DNA of 59,202 bases from an uncultured Eubacteriales bacterium (GCA_910586545.1 CAJUIQ010000006.1:1-59202); one strand, 5' to 3'; counted from the first letter of the stretch, positions 8,110-18,096 are shown. Notes: generated by a model not told the origin, from the letters alone. Translations and numbers: made by a program.

Positions 8110-9661
8110 ACTTCAATTCTTCCAAAGTCATAATTTTATTCCAGCGTTCTAAATCCTCTTTAGACGCGGCACGGGGAATGATCTGATCCCCCTTCTTTTC
8201 ACATTCCATATATAGAACTTCGTTGGGTTCCAGCTTAAAGGGGACAGTAATGTATCCACCTTCGGATGTGCAGGAAATAAAGTCGTAGTCCATCTCCCCA
8301 TGGGCACGAAGCATCTCCAACTGGGTGGAAGACAGATTGTGGGGGGATCCCATAGAAAGCCAGGTTTCATAGGGACTTCCCTTGTGCTTACGGATTGCCG
8401 CCGTAGTAATCAAATACTCGCCTTCTTCCCGCACAGGGATTTTTACGTTATCTGCCCATTCCGGCTGGTCGTGAATCTCTAAAGCATTCCAGTTGTACAA
8501 AATCACTCTGGAAACATTATTTTCCTCTGTAGCGCATACATCACAGCCAAAGGGCGCGTTTTCCACCTTAGCCTTCATTTCCATACCACGCATCTTACGC
8601 AAAAGCTTATATGCGTTGTAAGACGCCTTTTTCACGCCGTGAATGGTCATAAGCCCATATGTGCAGGAAAAGGGGCTATGGGGACATCCCGCTTCCTCAA
8701 ACAAATCCGACGCCGTCCAGTGGGACATCGAGTCAAAAAGGTCCCTCGTCTCTATTATATTCTTCATCACACTGCTTGCGGCAAAATGCATATCTACAGA
8801 CGGATTGTGGGTCCAGGTAATTTCCTCACCCGGCTTACCATACTGGTTATTCCATTCTGTCCAATAAATCGGCAGATTTGGCATAGGGGAGTTTTGTACC
8901 CGTTCATACACCTCCCGCACTACAGTAGGCATATATCCCCCAATGGCATGAGGCGAGTTCTTCCGCTCCGGGAACTGACAATATTCTCCAATAGGATATA
9001 CGTGCGTAGACACAAAATCCAGCGCCACCTGATTGGCAAGGCAATAGTCAATCATTTCCGGCAAAAACATCCCCCCCGCAGAAGCAGGGCCGCCAACTTG
9101 CAGCTGATCATCAACAGATTTTACAGCCTTTGCAGCATGGGTATACAGAATATAATATTCCTCCATGCCATGAGGCCAGAACCCATCCAGATTCGGCTCG
9201 TTCCAAACCTCAAAGAACCAGGTGCGAACTTCCGCCAGACCATACCGGTCTACGCAGTGAGACGTAAACGCCCGGCACAAATCGTACCATTCCTGATAGT
9301 CTACCGGTTTGGACATATTCATCTCATAATGGAAAATCGTCGCCTTCGGATCGCTTGCCATACAATAAGGCATCGGTCCAAGCTCAAAAAACGGTTTCAG
9401 ACCTACCGACAGCAAGTTATCAATAAACTTATCCATGTGGTGCCATTGGAAGCCCAGCGTGCCGTCCGGCTTACGGATAGCCACCGCCATATCCTCATGA
9501 AAAAGTCCATGACAGCGGCAGTAACGGAAGTGCATATCCTTCTGCATTTCTGCTAACTGTTCCATCAGGTCGTGGCGGAGCAACTCATACGCTCGGCCGA
9601 TAGCAACAGTGTGGAAAATCGCATCGGTAAACTTTTTATCGGTATATTCAAATGTAATCAT
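8108..9661 (-). CDS. Glycoside hydrolase family 39 (beta-xylosidase-like)
   Basis: 517 residues from an ATG at 9661, preceded by GAGGAG 7 nt away; an earlier in-frame ATG would overlap scfB and has no such site. The fold is a retaining TIM barrel: FFEVWNEPNL carries the acid/base Glu (about 155) and PIYWTEWN the nucleophile Glu (about 269). A beta-sandwich tail follows. There is no signal peptide, so it acts in the cytoplasm, probably on imported xylo- or other pyranoside oligosaccharides. It lies 4 bp downstream of scfB and probably shares its transcript, an unusual partner for SCIFF genes. Confidence 0.88.
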   Translation of the reverse strand: MITFEYTDKKFTDAIFHTVAIGRAYELLRHDLMEQLAEMQKDMHFRYCRCHGLFHEDMAVAIRKPDGTLGFQWHHMDKFIDNLLSVGLKPFFELGPMPYCMASDPKATIFHYEMNMSKPVDYQEWYDLCRAFTSHCVDRYGLAEVRTWFFEVWNEPNLDGFWPHGMEEYYILYTHAAKAVKSVDDQLQVGGPASAGGMFLPEMIDYCLANQVALDFVSTHVYPIGEYCQFPERKNSPHAIGGYMPTVVREVYERVQNSPMPNLPIYWTEWNNQYGKPGEEITWTHNPSVDMHFAASSVMKNIIETRDLFDSMSHWTASDLFEEAGCPHSPFSCTYGLMTIHGVKKASYNAYKLLRKMRGMEMKAKVENAPFGCDVCATEENNVSRVILYNWNALEIHDQPEWADNVKIPVREEGEYLITTAAIRKHKGSPYETWLSMGSPHNLSSTQLEMLRAHGEMDYDFISCTSEGGYITVPFKLEPNEVLYMECEKKGDQIIPRAASKEDLERWNKIMTLEELK

Positions 9662-9665
9662 AATA

Positions 9666-11042
9666 TTACTCCTCTTCACACATTTCTGCTTCAGCCGCTT
9701 TTACCATAATCGCACATTCCATGCGCTTTTTAAACAGCTTGCATCCATACTCGTAAATTCCCTCGATATCGCCGCTGGTATGATATGCGTTGGCGGCACA
9801 GCCGCCGGAACAATAAAGCTTTGCCCAGCAATCCTGACACTGGGGCCGGGAATAAGCGTTGCACTTTCCGAATTTTTCCTGAAGTTCCCTATTTTTGATT
9901 CCGTCCCAGATATTTCCCATACTGTAAGCGGGATCACCTACAAACTGATGGCAGGGATACAGTTCTCCCCAAGGTGTTACCGCCAGATATTCCGTACCGG
10001 AGCCGCAGCCGGCAATCCGCTTATAAATACATGGGCCGTGCCCCAGATCAATCATATAGTGATAAAATGTAAATCCTCTGCCCTCTTTTTTACGCTGGAT
10101 CATTTCCACAGCCAGCTTTTCATACTGCCGGTACAATATCGGCAGATCTGCTTCTGTGAGAGCGCAGGGATCCTCAGGAGAGCATACCACCGGCTCCATA
10201 GATAACTGGTCAAAGCCCTGATCCGCCATGTGCAAAATATCTTCTGTAAAGTCTGTATTCAAGTGAGTAAAGGTTCCCCGCATATAGTACCCTTTTCCCT
10301 CTCTAGCCGCCACAAACTTTTTAAATTTGGGGAGAATTCTGTCGTAACTTCCCAGACCGGCATGGTCCACACGAAAACGATCATGCACCTCACGGCGTCC
10401 GTCCAGCGATAAAACCACATTATGCATTTCCCGGTTTGCAAATTCGATCACCTCATCATTTATCTGCATTCCGTTTGTGGTCAGCGTAAACCGGAAGTTT
10501 TTGCCCGCCTCCTGTTCGATGCTTCTGGCGTATGCTACCAACTCCTTGACCACTTCCCAGTTGCATAGCGGCTCGCCCCCAAAAAAATCCACTTCCAGAT
10601 TGCGTCGGCTCCCTGAATTCTCCACCAGAAAGTCCAAGGCACGTTTTCCTACATCAAAGGACATAAGCGCCCGTTCCCCACTATACTTCCCTTGAGAGGC
10701 AAAACAGTACGAACAATTCAAATCGCAGGTATGGGCCACATGCAAGCAAAGCGCCTTCAAAATAGGCTCACGTTTTACCAGGTGCTCCGCAACGCCCTCA
10801 TACATATCTTTGGAAAACAGCTTGCCGGCATTTTTTAGACCCGCGATATCCTCCATACATTCTAGGATTTCCTTTTGGGTTATGTTCGGATATGTACTTT
10901 GTATCTGCCGAACGATTTCTTCCTCAGATTTTTCTGTATACATACCGATCATGTCATAAGCGACATCATCCACCACATGTACACTTCCACTGTACACGTC
11001 TAAAACAATATTGTAGCCATTCAATTTATAACGGTGTATCAT
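9666..11042 (-). CDS. scfB: SCIFF peptide radical SAM thioether maturase
   Basis: 458 residues from an ATG at 11042 with AGGAG nearby. The radical SAM cluster motif CDLNCSYC is at about 106-113. A C-terminal SPASM/twitch cysteine set follows (CGSG, YPCHQF, CQDCWAKLYCSGGC), which holds auxiliary iron-sulfur clusters. The N-terminal 90 residues form the peptide-recognition region. The family forms Cys-alpha-carbon thioether bonds in the six-cysteine peptide SCIFF. The scfA gene lies 87 bp upstream in the same direction, behind a hairpin. Confidence 0.93.
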   Translation of the reverse strand: MIHRYKLNGYNIVLDVYSGSVHVVDDVAYDMIGMYTEKSEEEIVRQIQSTYPNITQKEILECMEDIAGLKNAGKLFSKDMYEGVAEHLVKREPILKALCLHVAHTCDLNCSYCFASQGKYSGERALMSFDVGKRALDFLVENSGSRRNLEVDFFGGEPLCNWEVVKELVAYARSIEQEAGKNFRFTLTTNGMQINDEVIEFANREMHNVVLSLDGRREVHDRFRVDHAGLGSYDRILPKFKKFVAAREGKGYYMRGTFTHLNTDFTEDILHMADQGFDQLSMEPVVCSPEDPCALTEADLPILYRQYEKLAVEMIQRKKEGRGFTFYHYMIDLGHGPCIYKRIAGCGSGTEYLAVTPWGELYPCHQFVGDPAYSMGNIWDGIKNRELQEKFGKCNAYSRPQCQDCWAKLYCSGGCAANAYHTSGDIEGIYEYGCKLFKKRMECAIMVKAAEAEMCEEE

Positions 11043-11087
11043 AGCACTCCTAAATAGCCGCGCATACGGCTGTGTAAACATGAAAAT

Positions 11088-11112
11088 TGCCGCCTTACAA
11101 AGTCAGGCGGCA
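11088..11112 (-). terminator. Attenuator hairpin between scfA and scfB
   Basis: TGCCGCCT/AGGCGGCA arms with a 9-nt loop, followed on the minus strand by a short T-rich run. It probably ends most transcripts after scfA and lets a fraction read into scfB and the GH39 gene, giving more substrate peptide than enzyme. Confidence 0.55.
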
Positions 11113-11129
11113 GGGCAGACTGTAAAGTC

Positions 11130-11273
11130 TTACGCCTTTTTTTCACAAGGCTGGTTTGCAACACCGCAGGAGGTCTTGCAAGCAGACTGGCAAGAAGTCT
11201 GGCATTCGCCGCATCCGCCGTTTTCTACACTCTTTGCAAGGTCTTTTGTTTCAATGGTTTTAATTCTCTTCAT
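11130..11273 (-). CDS. scfA: Six-cysteine peptide SCIFF
   Basis: 47 residues, below the size many gene finders report. The leader is MKRIKTIETKDLAKSVENGG and the core has six cysteines in under 25 residues (CGECQTSCQSACKTSC, then one more near the end), the SCIFF pattern found across Clostridia. GGGAG lies 7 nt before the ATG. It is the substrate of the adjacent ScfB maturase. Its biological role is not established. Confidence 0.95.
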   Translation of the reverse strand: MKRIKTIETKDLAKSVENGGCGECQTSCQSACKTSCGVANQPCEKKA

Positions 11274-11366
11274 AATAAAACTCCCTTTTCACACAAATAA
11301 TAGTAAAGCTATTATACAACACAAATTTTCCCTTTGTCAATACAAACTGTAAAAATACCGCCGCTC

Positions 11367-12823
11367 TCAAATAGGAGATAAAACAGAAAACTGCTGTGGT
11401 GCGCATCCCGTATCGCTCCTCAAAGATATTCCCTGAACGGATTGGGTTTCCATATATTCCAAAATCTCTTTATCCAACCGTTCTCCCGGCACCACCAGAG
11501 GAATGGCCGGTGGATACGCGTAAATGTATTCTCCGCTGATTCTGCCGATCGCCTGTCTTTGGTTTACCACTGTCCGCCTTCCGCGCTTAGCAGCATAGAC
11601 ACCGCAAATCCGCTCCGGCAGCGGCGCAGGACGCCAACATGATCCTCACAGACTACCTGTGCATCCGGCGTACAGGACGTACAATTCGCATCAATTTCTC
11701 TAAGCGCCGCCGCGAAAGCGCCAATGGTATCTACAGTATCTCCAGGGCCCGTCATTGCGAGAATATACTGGGCGGCGGCCATCTCTACCTCAATATGATA
11801 CTGTTCTCGCAATATTTCTCCAAGGCGTGGGCCTGTCAAATTGCAAAACCTTGTGCTTATTAAAAATTTTGAAGGATCTCGCTTGTCTGAAAAAGGAAGG
11901 GGGGCGCTGCAATATCCCAAAGCATGTAATTTTGCAAGAGACGAAAACGCGTCTTCATTTTCCGCAATTGCAGTACGCCATTCGCCGAACACCTTTTTAT
12001 TCATGTAATTTATACATTCGTCTATAGAAGCCATCAGCAAATAGGACGGGCTGGAGGTTTCAAAAATAGCCAGCGCATCCGCGAAGCGATGTGCATCAAT
12101 TCGCTCACTGCAAAGATGTGCAATGGCCGTTTGCGTAAGGCTCGGCATGGTTTTATGCAGGCTCTGCACCACAAGATCCGCGCCGCCTTTTATCGCGCCG
12201 CCGGTAAAGTAAGACGACAAATCCAAGTGAGCGCCATGCGCTTCATCAACCAACAACGGAATCCCTGCCGCATGTGCGGCATCTGCAATTTCTGCAATAT
12301 TCGAAAGTATGCCATCATATGTTGGGCTGGTGATCACCACAAGAGAAACATCCGCATTTTCTGCAAGCGCTTTTTTTACACATTCCGGCGAAACCGCTCC
12401 TTCTATCCCCCAAACCGGGTCCCACTCAGGTGTGAGATATACAGGAGATGCTCCCACAAGCTCCACTGCATTATACACAGAACGATGGCAATTTCTGCTC
12501 ATGAGAATCCGACCACCCTTTTCCATAGCGGCATAGACGCCTGCTAAAATCCCGCAGGTACTCCCACCCACTAAAAAATAACTTTGCAGACTTCCCCATC
12601 TCTGTGCCGCACGATGCATGGCATCCTGTAAGATTCCATCTGCTCCGTGCAGACTGTCAAAGCCATGAATTTCCGTAATATCCAACGCCGCGCCTAAATC
12701 TTTCAGATACTGTGCTCTGCAATTTCTTTTGTGGCCTGGCATATGCATAGGCAAGGCGCCTGTATCCCGATTCTGCTCCAACAGCGCCAAAAGCCGTTTT
12801 TTTTCTTTCTTATGATTCTGCAT
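11367..12823 (-). pseudogene. Orn/Lys/Arg decarboxylase, frameshifted near the C-terminus
   Basis: A fold-type I PLP decarboxylase (SpeA/CadA type, short Firmicute form) of about 485 codons. MPGHKR is near the N-terminus and SLHKTMPSLTQTA holds the PLP lysine. The main frame stops near 11564, just after LLSAEGGQ, yet the expected C-terminal IGRISGEYIYAYPP and PLVVPGERL motifs continue in the frame one step over (down to 11367). A one-base loss, a programmed shift or a sequencing error would explain this. The start at 12823 overlaps the upstream lipoprotein gene by 14 bp. An intact enzyme would make a polyamine precursor such as agmatine or cadaverine, near potABCD. Confidence 0.75.
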
Positions 12824-13286
12824 TTTTTTTATTATTATAAAAAGAAGATAAAATATCCAGCTTCTGCATTCTAAACAAATATCCATACCGCATGCTGTCC
12901 TCTGCTGCGATTCCTACGACATACCGCCCGTAAAGCGAGACATGAACAAAATCTTTTTGATTATACCCCGGGGCCGTCATTGTGTTATACAGAGTCTGCG
13001 CGCCTTCATCAGTCTCTTCATCATAGACCACTTCAAGCTGCGACAATTTGTTCCCGTTAAATTGAAAAATATAGTACCCAAAATCTGTTTGAATGACCGG
13101 ACGTTCGCTGGTTGAAAATAGATTTAGCCCCGGATTTTCCTAAGCCGTACTCCCCTCTCCATTGCTTTCTGACCAAGAACTGTTCCAATCCGCAGAGTCC
13201 GCCGCGTTGTCAACTTTCGTTTTCCTGCATCCGGAAAAACAGACTGTTAGCAAAGCAGCAACGACTATACAAAGTATCCGCCTCAT
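12810..13286 (-). pseudogene. Lipoprotein gene with an in-frame amber stop
   Basis: An ATG at 13286 opens a lipoprotein signal with lipobox CFSGC (Cys about 20). The frame meets TAG at 13140-13142 (codon 49) and then continues, open and protein-like, for 110 codons to 12810 (YYIFQFNGNKLSQLEVVYDE, YGRYVVGIAAEDSMRYGYLF). The part after the stop shows normal bias, so this reads as a recent nonsense mutation or sequencing error. It is upstream of, and overlaps, the frameshifted decarboxylase. Function unknown. Confidence 0.7.
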
Positions 13287-13417
13287 TTCACATTTTCCTT
13301 TTCAAATTTTTCATTATTTTTGTATTTTGTACTTTATTTTATCATAAATCCATGTTATAATCAAGGCGATGTAAAGCATCACTACTTTTACAAATTATTT
13401 TTTAGGAGGACAATAGG

Positions 13418-13963
13418 ATGAAAAAATGGAAATGCACCGTTTGCGGCGAAATCGTTGAAGGAGAGAATCCTCCGCAGGCATGTCCTTTGTGCAAGGCGCC
13501 TGCTGAAAAATTTATACTTTTAGACGAAACAGAGACCAACTGGGCCTGCGAACATGAAATTGGTATTATAAAGGATGTTCCTCAGGAAATTATCGACGGT
13601 CTGCGCGCAAACTTTAACGGAGAATGCACCGAAGTAGGTATGTATTTGGCTATGTCCAGAGCCGCGTTCCGGGAAGGCTATCCTGAAATCGGCATGTACT
13701 GGGAAAAAGCCGCTTATGAAGAAGCAGAACACGCCGCAAAATTTGCAGAGATGTTAGGTGAAGTGGTTTCTCCTTCCACCAAAAAGAATCTGGAAATGCG
13801 GGTTGCCGCTGAAAATGGAGCCACTGCCGGCAAGTTCGAGCTTGCAAAATTGGCAAAGCAGAATAATCTCGACGCCATCCACGACACTGTCCATGAAATG
13901 GCGAAAGATGAGGCCCGTCACGGCAAAGCATTTGAGGGTCTGCTCAAGAGATACTTCAAGTAA
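13418..13963 (+). CDS. Reverse rubrerythrin (NADH-peroxidase type)
   Basis: 181 residues. A rubredoxin domain is at the N-terminus (CTVCGEI...CPLCKAP, residues about 6-25), followed by a ferritin-like di-iron domain with EEAEHA (about 110) and EARH (about 168) motifs. This order, opposite to classical rubrerythrin, defines reverse rubrerythrins, which reduce peroxide and oxygen in Clostridia. The ribosome site AGGAGG is strong. TATAAT at 13356-13361 is a likely -10 element. A single gene with its own terminator. Confidence 0.92.
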   Translation: MKKWKCTVCGEIVEGENPPQACPLCKAPAEKFILLDETETNWACEHEIGIIKDVPQEIIDGLRANFNGECTEVGMYLAMSRAAFREGYPEIGMYWEKAAYEEAEHAAKFAEMLGEVVSPSTKKNLEMRVAAENGATAGKFELAKLAKQNNLDAIHDTVHEMAKDEARHGKAFEGLLKRYFK

Positions 13964-13981
13964 AAAGCTGATTTCTAAATT

Positions 13982-14020
13982 TTAAAGGAGCGCCGAAGAA
14001 ATTTGGCACTCCTTTTCTTC
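13982..14020 (+). terminator. Terminator of reverse rubrerythrin gene
   Basis: AAAGGAGCGCC pairs with GGCACTCCTTT around an A-rich loop, with one mismatch, followed by T-rich sequence. Confidence 0.6.
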
Positions 14021-14059
14021 TATCGAAAATAGTTTTGTACTCTATTTTTCAAATATGAC

Positions 14060-14088
14060 TTGACAAAAATCCAGTAACTTGATAAAAT
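14060..14088 (+). promoter_or_regulatory. Promoter of tRNA-Pro
   Basis: TTGACA (14060-14065), 17-bp spacer, TAAAAT (14083-14088), 20 bp before the tRNA. Confidence 0.75.
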
Positions 14089-14108
14089 ATAAAGTACATG
14101 CAATATAA

Positions 14109-14184
14109 CGAGGTGTGGCGCAGTTGGTAGCGCGCTTGCTTTGGGAGCAAGATGCCGCAGGTTCGAGTCCTGTCACCTCGACCA
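14109..14184 (+). tRNA. tRNA-Pro (anticodon TGG)
   Basis: The acceptor stem CGAGGTG/CACCTCG, the anticodon loop with TGG, the GTTCGAGTC T-loop and an encoded CCA end are all visible. Length 76 nt. Confidence 0.95.
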
Positions 14185-14503
14185 AGCAGGGCCTGGAACC
14201 AATTCGCGCTCCAGGTCTTTTTCTTTTTTATAGCTGCGTCGTCCGTGTCAAAGCGACATCTTTTTTGTTTGCCGGAAAGAGAAAATGAAAAGTCCCGTGG
14301 AAGAACGGCGCGAGATGTGAAGACAACAGAGGCGAAAAGTATTCTACTCTCGATCGGGAAAAGAGTGATGCAAAGAGTTCAGGAGCGCTCTTTCTCCACC
14401 TTGAAATTATTGATTCCTGCCGGTGTTCTCTTTATTTATTGATAAATAAAATATTTTCTGATACAGTTTTATCGAATTAAATTATAAAACAGGAGAGAGA
14501 ACA
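14185..14503 (+). other. Intergenic stretch after tRNA-Pro
   Basis: A hairpin at about 14188-14226 (GGCCTGGA... TCCAGG, then a T-rich run) terminates the tRNA transcript. The remainder is AT-rich, with no gene I can support; the last 90 bp probably hold the promoter of the following gene. Confidence 0.5.
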
Positions 14504-15001
14504 ATGACTGAAAAACAAAAAAATGCACTTGATACCATACTGATGGCTTTACCAGATGATTGCCGGGAAAGTTATCGGGAAATTGCTGAATATGTCATCG
14601 GATTAGGTTATATGCCTGTTCTGAAAGGCGCTCGTAAAGACTATGCAGATTTTATCAATGCAAAATTAAAAAGAACAATATTAAAGATCAACACAAATCC
14701 AGATTATCGTTGGATCGCAATAAAATTTTATGCGATTTCTGATTACTCCGGTATTTTACAGCAAGCGATTGATGAAAGGATTGCTTATTGGAACAAATTG
14801 GGATATGACACCAAGTGTTTTGGATGCGGTAAATGTGATGGAACACAGGGCTATGAATGCACTTTATCCGATGGAAAAAAAGGCTTTTTGTGCGGTTTTG
14901 GCCTTATTCCAATACCTGGCTTTGGTGCTGAAAATATAGCAGAGATAAAAAGAGCGCTTAAAATACAAAATGAATTTTTTATAAAGCAGGCAACCCTATA
15001 A
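14504..15001 (+). CDS. Protein of unknown function with a Cys cluster
   Basis: 165 residues; a GGAGAGAG ribosome site precedes the ATG. The first 100 residues are predicted helical. A cysteine-rich CFGCGKC segment at about 105-111, with further cysteines near 120 and 130, could bind a metal. No signal peptide or membrane segment. I do not recognise the family. A clear terminator follows at 15078-15110. Its position beside decayed peptide-export genes may be incidental. Confidence 0.6.
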   Translation: MTEKQKNALDTILMALPDDCRESYREIAEYVIGLGYMPVLKGARKDYADFINAKLKRTILKINTNPDYRWIAIKFYAISDYSGILQQAIDERIAYWNKLGYDTKCFGCGKCDGTQGYECTLSDGKKGFLCGFGLIPIPGFGAENIAEIKRALKIQNEFFIKQATL

Positions 15002-15077
15002 TAGGAACATAACACGAATTTAAAACCTACATCTTTTTTGTTCCCGGCAGACAAATCAAAGCGCAAACTTTGATACA

Positions 15078-15110
15078 AAAACAGCCTTCTAAAATGGAAG
15101 GCTGTTTTTG
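15078..15110 (+). terminator. Terminator after the 14504-15001 gene
   Basis: ACAGCCTTC/GAAGGCTGT arms flanked by A and T runs. Confidence 0.75.
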
Positions 15111-15309
15111 CGTCTATGCCCGAAAACCATTAACATTGCTGGCTTTTCGGGCTTTTTCTATTTTCAGCGCCACCGGAATCGGGTGGATAAGTCCCCCTGA
15201 AACCTATCGCGTAGTGGCCGCCGCGTTGGCGGGGATTCAAAATCCGCTATTTTTGAACCCACCTATCTATAAAAGTAGGCAAAAAGGAACCGTGTGATAT
15301 CCGGCTGTG
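15111..15309. other. Non-coding or decayed stretch
   Basis: Short open frames only. It sits directly before the decayed ABC exporter and may hold more of its degraded 5' region, but I cannot identify a motif in it. Confidence 0.3.
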
Positions 15310-16590
15310 TGGTGATTCTCCGGGGATTGCGGCTCCTATTTACCGTGTTTATCAACATGTCCATCAACCGAAGCGATATAAAAAACGGTATGTTCTATAC
15401 CAGGAAGTTGATGATTATGCCATATAAAAAATGGAAGATGAAAAGGTGCGCAACATGCAGAAACCGTTTCCGGACATGTACGGGAAAATGATTTTATCGA
15501 TATGGTGGCGGGATTTCTCACCAGCCTGATTCAGTTGGCGGGCTTCTCCTATATTATTTTATGCTGGAGCCAGTGGTACTACTGTTTATTCTGGGTCTAA
15601 TTGTTATCAATTATTTTTTTGAATAATGCCCTGTCCAAAATGAACTACAAATATCAGCCGACCCTAACAAGGCATACAAGAATGTTTGATTATCTTTTTA
15701 ATACGATGACCACCTTTGACTATCCAAGGAGGTTCGGGTAAATAAAGCAAAGGAGATCCTTCGCGGGAAATTCGATAACCCCCTGTCCCAGTTCGACAGG
15801 GATCAAAAAAAGTTTCTGCGCGCCCAGCTTTTTGTAAAGCTACTTTCCAAAATCGTATCCTTTATTCAAATGCTGGCATCCTATGGCTATGTGGCATATT
15901 CCGCGATCCGCAGCCTGATCACGGTAGGGGAATTTAATTTATATATCGGCGCCATATACAACCTGTTCGGCTCCTTTAACAGCGTGGTCGCCCAGTGTAT
16001 TGTTTTTCGACATATGTCAAAATATGTAGACGACTATCACGAATATATACGAACAGCCATACCCCAGGATGCAGAAAAGGAAACAGAGGAGCTGCCGGCT
16101 GCTAGGTGTGGTGTTCCAAGACTATAAAATTTTCTCCTTTTCTTTTACGGATAATATTGCTCTCAATCTGCCCATGAACCAGGACAGACTGGACCGAGCC
16201 GTTGCCAATGCAGGGCTGAAGGAAAAGCTTTCCACACTTCCCCGGGGGATGGACACCAGCATATACAAAGATTTTGATGAGGAAGGCATTGAGTTTTCCG
16301 GCGGTGAGGGCCAAAAGCTGGCGATGGCCAGGACCTTGTATAAGGATGCGCCTGTTATTGTGCTAGATGAACCCACTTCCGCGCTGGATCCTATTGCTGA
16401 GGCGGAGATTTATGCAAAAATTCACGATATAACAAAGGAAAAAACAACGATATATATCCCATAGGCTGTCCAGTTGCCGTTTTTGTGACAAGATTGCCGT
16501 TTTGGACGGCGGAGAAATCGTACAGTACGGCAGCCACAAGGAATTGATGGGAAGAGATGGTCTGTACTCTAAAATGTGGAATATGCAGGC
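15310..16590 (+). pseudogene. Decayed ABC exporter (peptide-export type)
   Basis: Fragments in shifting frames follow the order of an ABC half-exporter: a membrane-domain piece (VDDYAI, then MEDEKVRNMQ near 15400-15450, with in-frame stops), more membrane segments (around 15500-16060), then an ATPase piece lacking Walker A but with VVFQDYKIFSF, the signature FSGGEGQKLAMAR and VIVLDEPTSALD. The final SHRLSSCRFCDKIAVLDGGE continues in another frame near 16458. Several deletions and frameshifts make it non-functional. The tail runs straight into a peptidase fragment at about 16580. Confidence 0.8.
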
Positions 16591-17862
16591 ACAATTATTA
16601 TATCCGCATTTGATAATGCCGGCGCTATATCTTATTCTGCTGCCTTTGACAACGTGATCGGGGTTATCTCTGGAAACTCCTGCAGGAAAATAGATGATTT
16701 TGTATTCATCGAGGACTGTATTGTAAATATTGCAGCTAAGGGCAGTATACAGCGTGTAGCATGGTCAGTGCCGGAATTTATTATGATCGGCGGAAACAGT
16801 TTTGCCTGTGCACATGTGACAGTGCAGGTAGTTCGATTTCTGATGGAAGGAATCCAGACCAGAGAGGCGATACTGGATAAATTTAAAGAAATATCCATAA
16901 AGCAGTGTGTCCTGCATACTTCTGGCAACCAAAAACAAAGTTTATTCCCCATTCATAAAGCTGCACTTTTTCCCTTCAATAAAGAGATGCACAGCCTAAT
17001 TCGATACAGTGACCTGTTGCCTTTTGAAATTTGTGAGATTTATGACAGTAAGTATTCCGCTACTGTTGGTGCAACTTCAGCACATTTAATGAAGGATAAT
17101 TCTGTTACAGATATTCTTGTTAAAAATATCCGTGAGATTGATTGGAATCATTTTGATACGCTCATATTAGGACACATGGAGGAGTTATCGGCACTCATTA
17201 ATAAAGAACAATTAAAAAAGAATCTTATTGAAGAAGCTTTGAAAAGAGAGAAACAAATCTATTCTTTTGATGATTTGAATGAATATGAGCATAGCGAAAA
17301 TATTTATTTTCCGCGAATAGACGAAAAAAATTTACCGCCCAATCGGTTCGGCATGCTGTATCGTATCTCCAAGCCTGTTTTAGGAATATTGGGTACAAGT
17401 TCACGGCAAGGAAAATTCACGTTGCAGTTAAAATTACGTCAAATGCTTCTTTCCGCGGGGTATGATGTTGGACAAATCGGCACTGAACCCAGCGCCCTAC
17501 TTTACGGAATGGATTATGTTTTTCCAATGGGATATAACGCGTCTATTTATACCAATGAGTTGGATACCGTCCGATATTTGAACTATATTATAAATACATT
17601 TGATGAAATAGAGTACATCCATCGAACGATACAATTTATAGTGGCCAGCGTGAACTGCAAAGTAATTGCATTGGTTGTCTTTCCGATGGATATTCGCGAG
17701 GATTGGTCGGGAGTATATGGTACAAAGGAAAAATTGTCTGATAAAAAATATGAAAATTTAAAAAGCTCTCTCTATAGTAATTTACACATCTCAGTATTTA
17801 AACTTGGGGACGAAGCAGACATGAAACAATTATTTCAAAAAATACTTTCCTTTTTTTCGTAA
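16576..17862 (+). pseudogene. Fusion relic: S8 subtilisin-like C-terminus and peptide-maturation P-loop protein
   Basis: A 428-codon open frame made of unrelated pieces. Residues about 8-90 look like the last part of a subtilase (AFDNAGAISYSAAFDNVIG, then GNSFACAHV holding the nucleophile Ser), without the Asp and His parts. The C-terminal part (about 265-428) has GILGTSSRQGKFTLQL and GQIGTEPSALLYGMDYVFPMG, resembling the DUF1611-like P-loop protein of clostridial Cys-rich peptide (Clo7bot/CcpM-type) maturation cassettes. Some expected middle sequence seems to be deleted. It begins on top of the exporter's last codons, so deletions appear to have joined three genes. The cassette assignment is from memory of the family. 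Confidence 0.6.
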
Positions 17863-17868
17863 ATTTTT

Positions 17869-17991
17869 CAACTACGCAATAAGATTGATGTGGTTGATAA
17901 AGAAAGAGGGGCAGATATTGAAGAAATAGATTATATAGTAAACTATTTTTTTGAAACCATTGCACATCCTTTAAAAAACACAGAATTGTAA
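17869..17991 (+). pseudogene. Short coding remnant
   Basis: Open frame of about 40 codons ending at TAA 17989-17991, with protein-like sequence (IDVVDKERGADIEEIDYIVN) but no start or ribosome site. It is probably the 3' end of another gene of the decayed cassette. Confidence 0.35.
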
Positions 17992-18014
17992 AGATGGCGT
18001 TTGTTCCTTTAGAC

Positions 18015-18057
18015 AAAGCTCTTTGGCGCTTATAGTGATTTCTCACTATGAGCGTTT
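18015..18057 (+). terminator. Terminator after the decayed cassette
   Basis: GGCGCTTATAGTG pairs with CACTATGAGCG around a short loop, with mismatches, followed by TTTTCTTCTT. Confidence 0.5.
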
Positions 18058-18096
18058 TCTTCTTGTATAAAAATCTGCGTATACAGGAAAACTTCA

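Noticed and set aside
8639..9556. A 305-codon open frame on the plus strand opposite the GH39 gene
   Set aside because: It mirrors the GH39 gene, has no ribosome site or recognisable domain, and is rich in rare Arg/His/Ile patterns expected of an antisense shadow.
3597..12823. A combined polyamine import and synthesis operon
   Set aside because: The decarboxylase is separated from potABCD by the scf-GH39 unit and terminators, and is itself frameshifted; the closeness is noted but not one operon.
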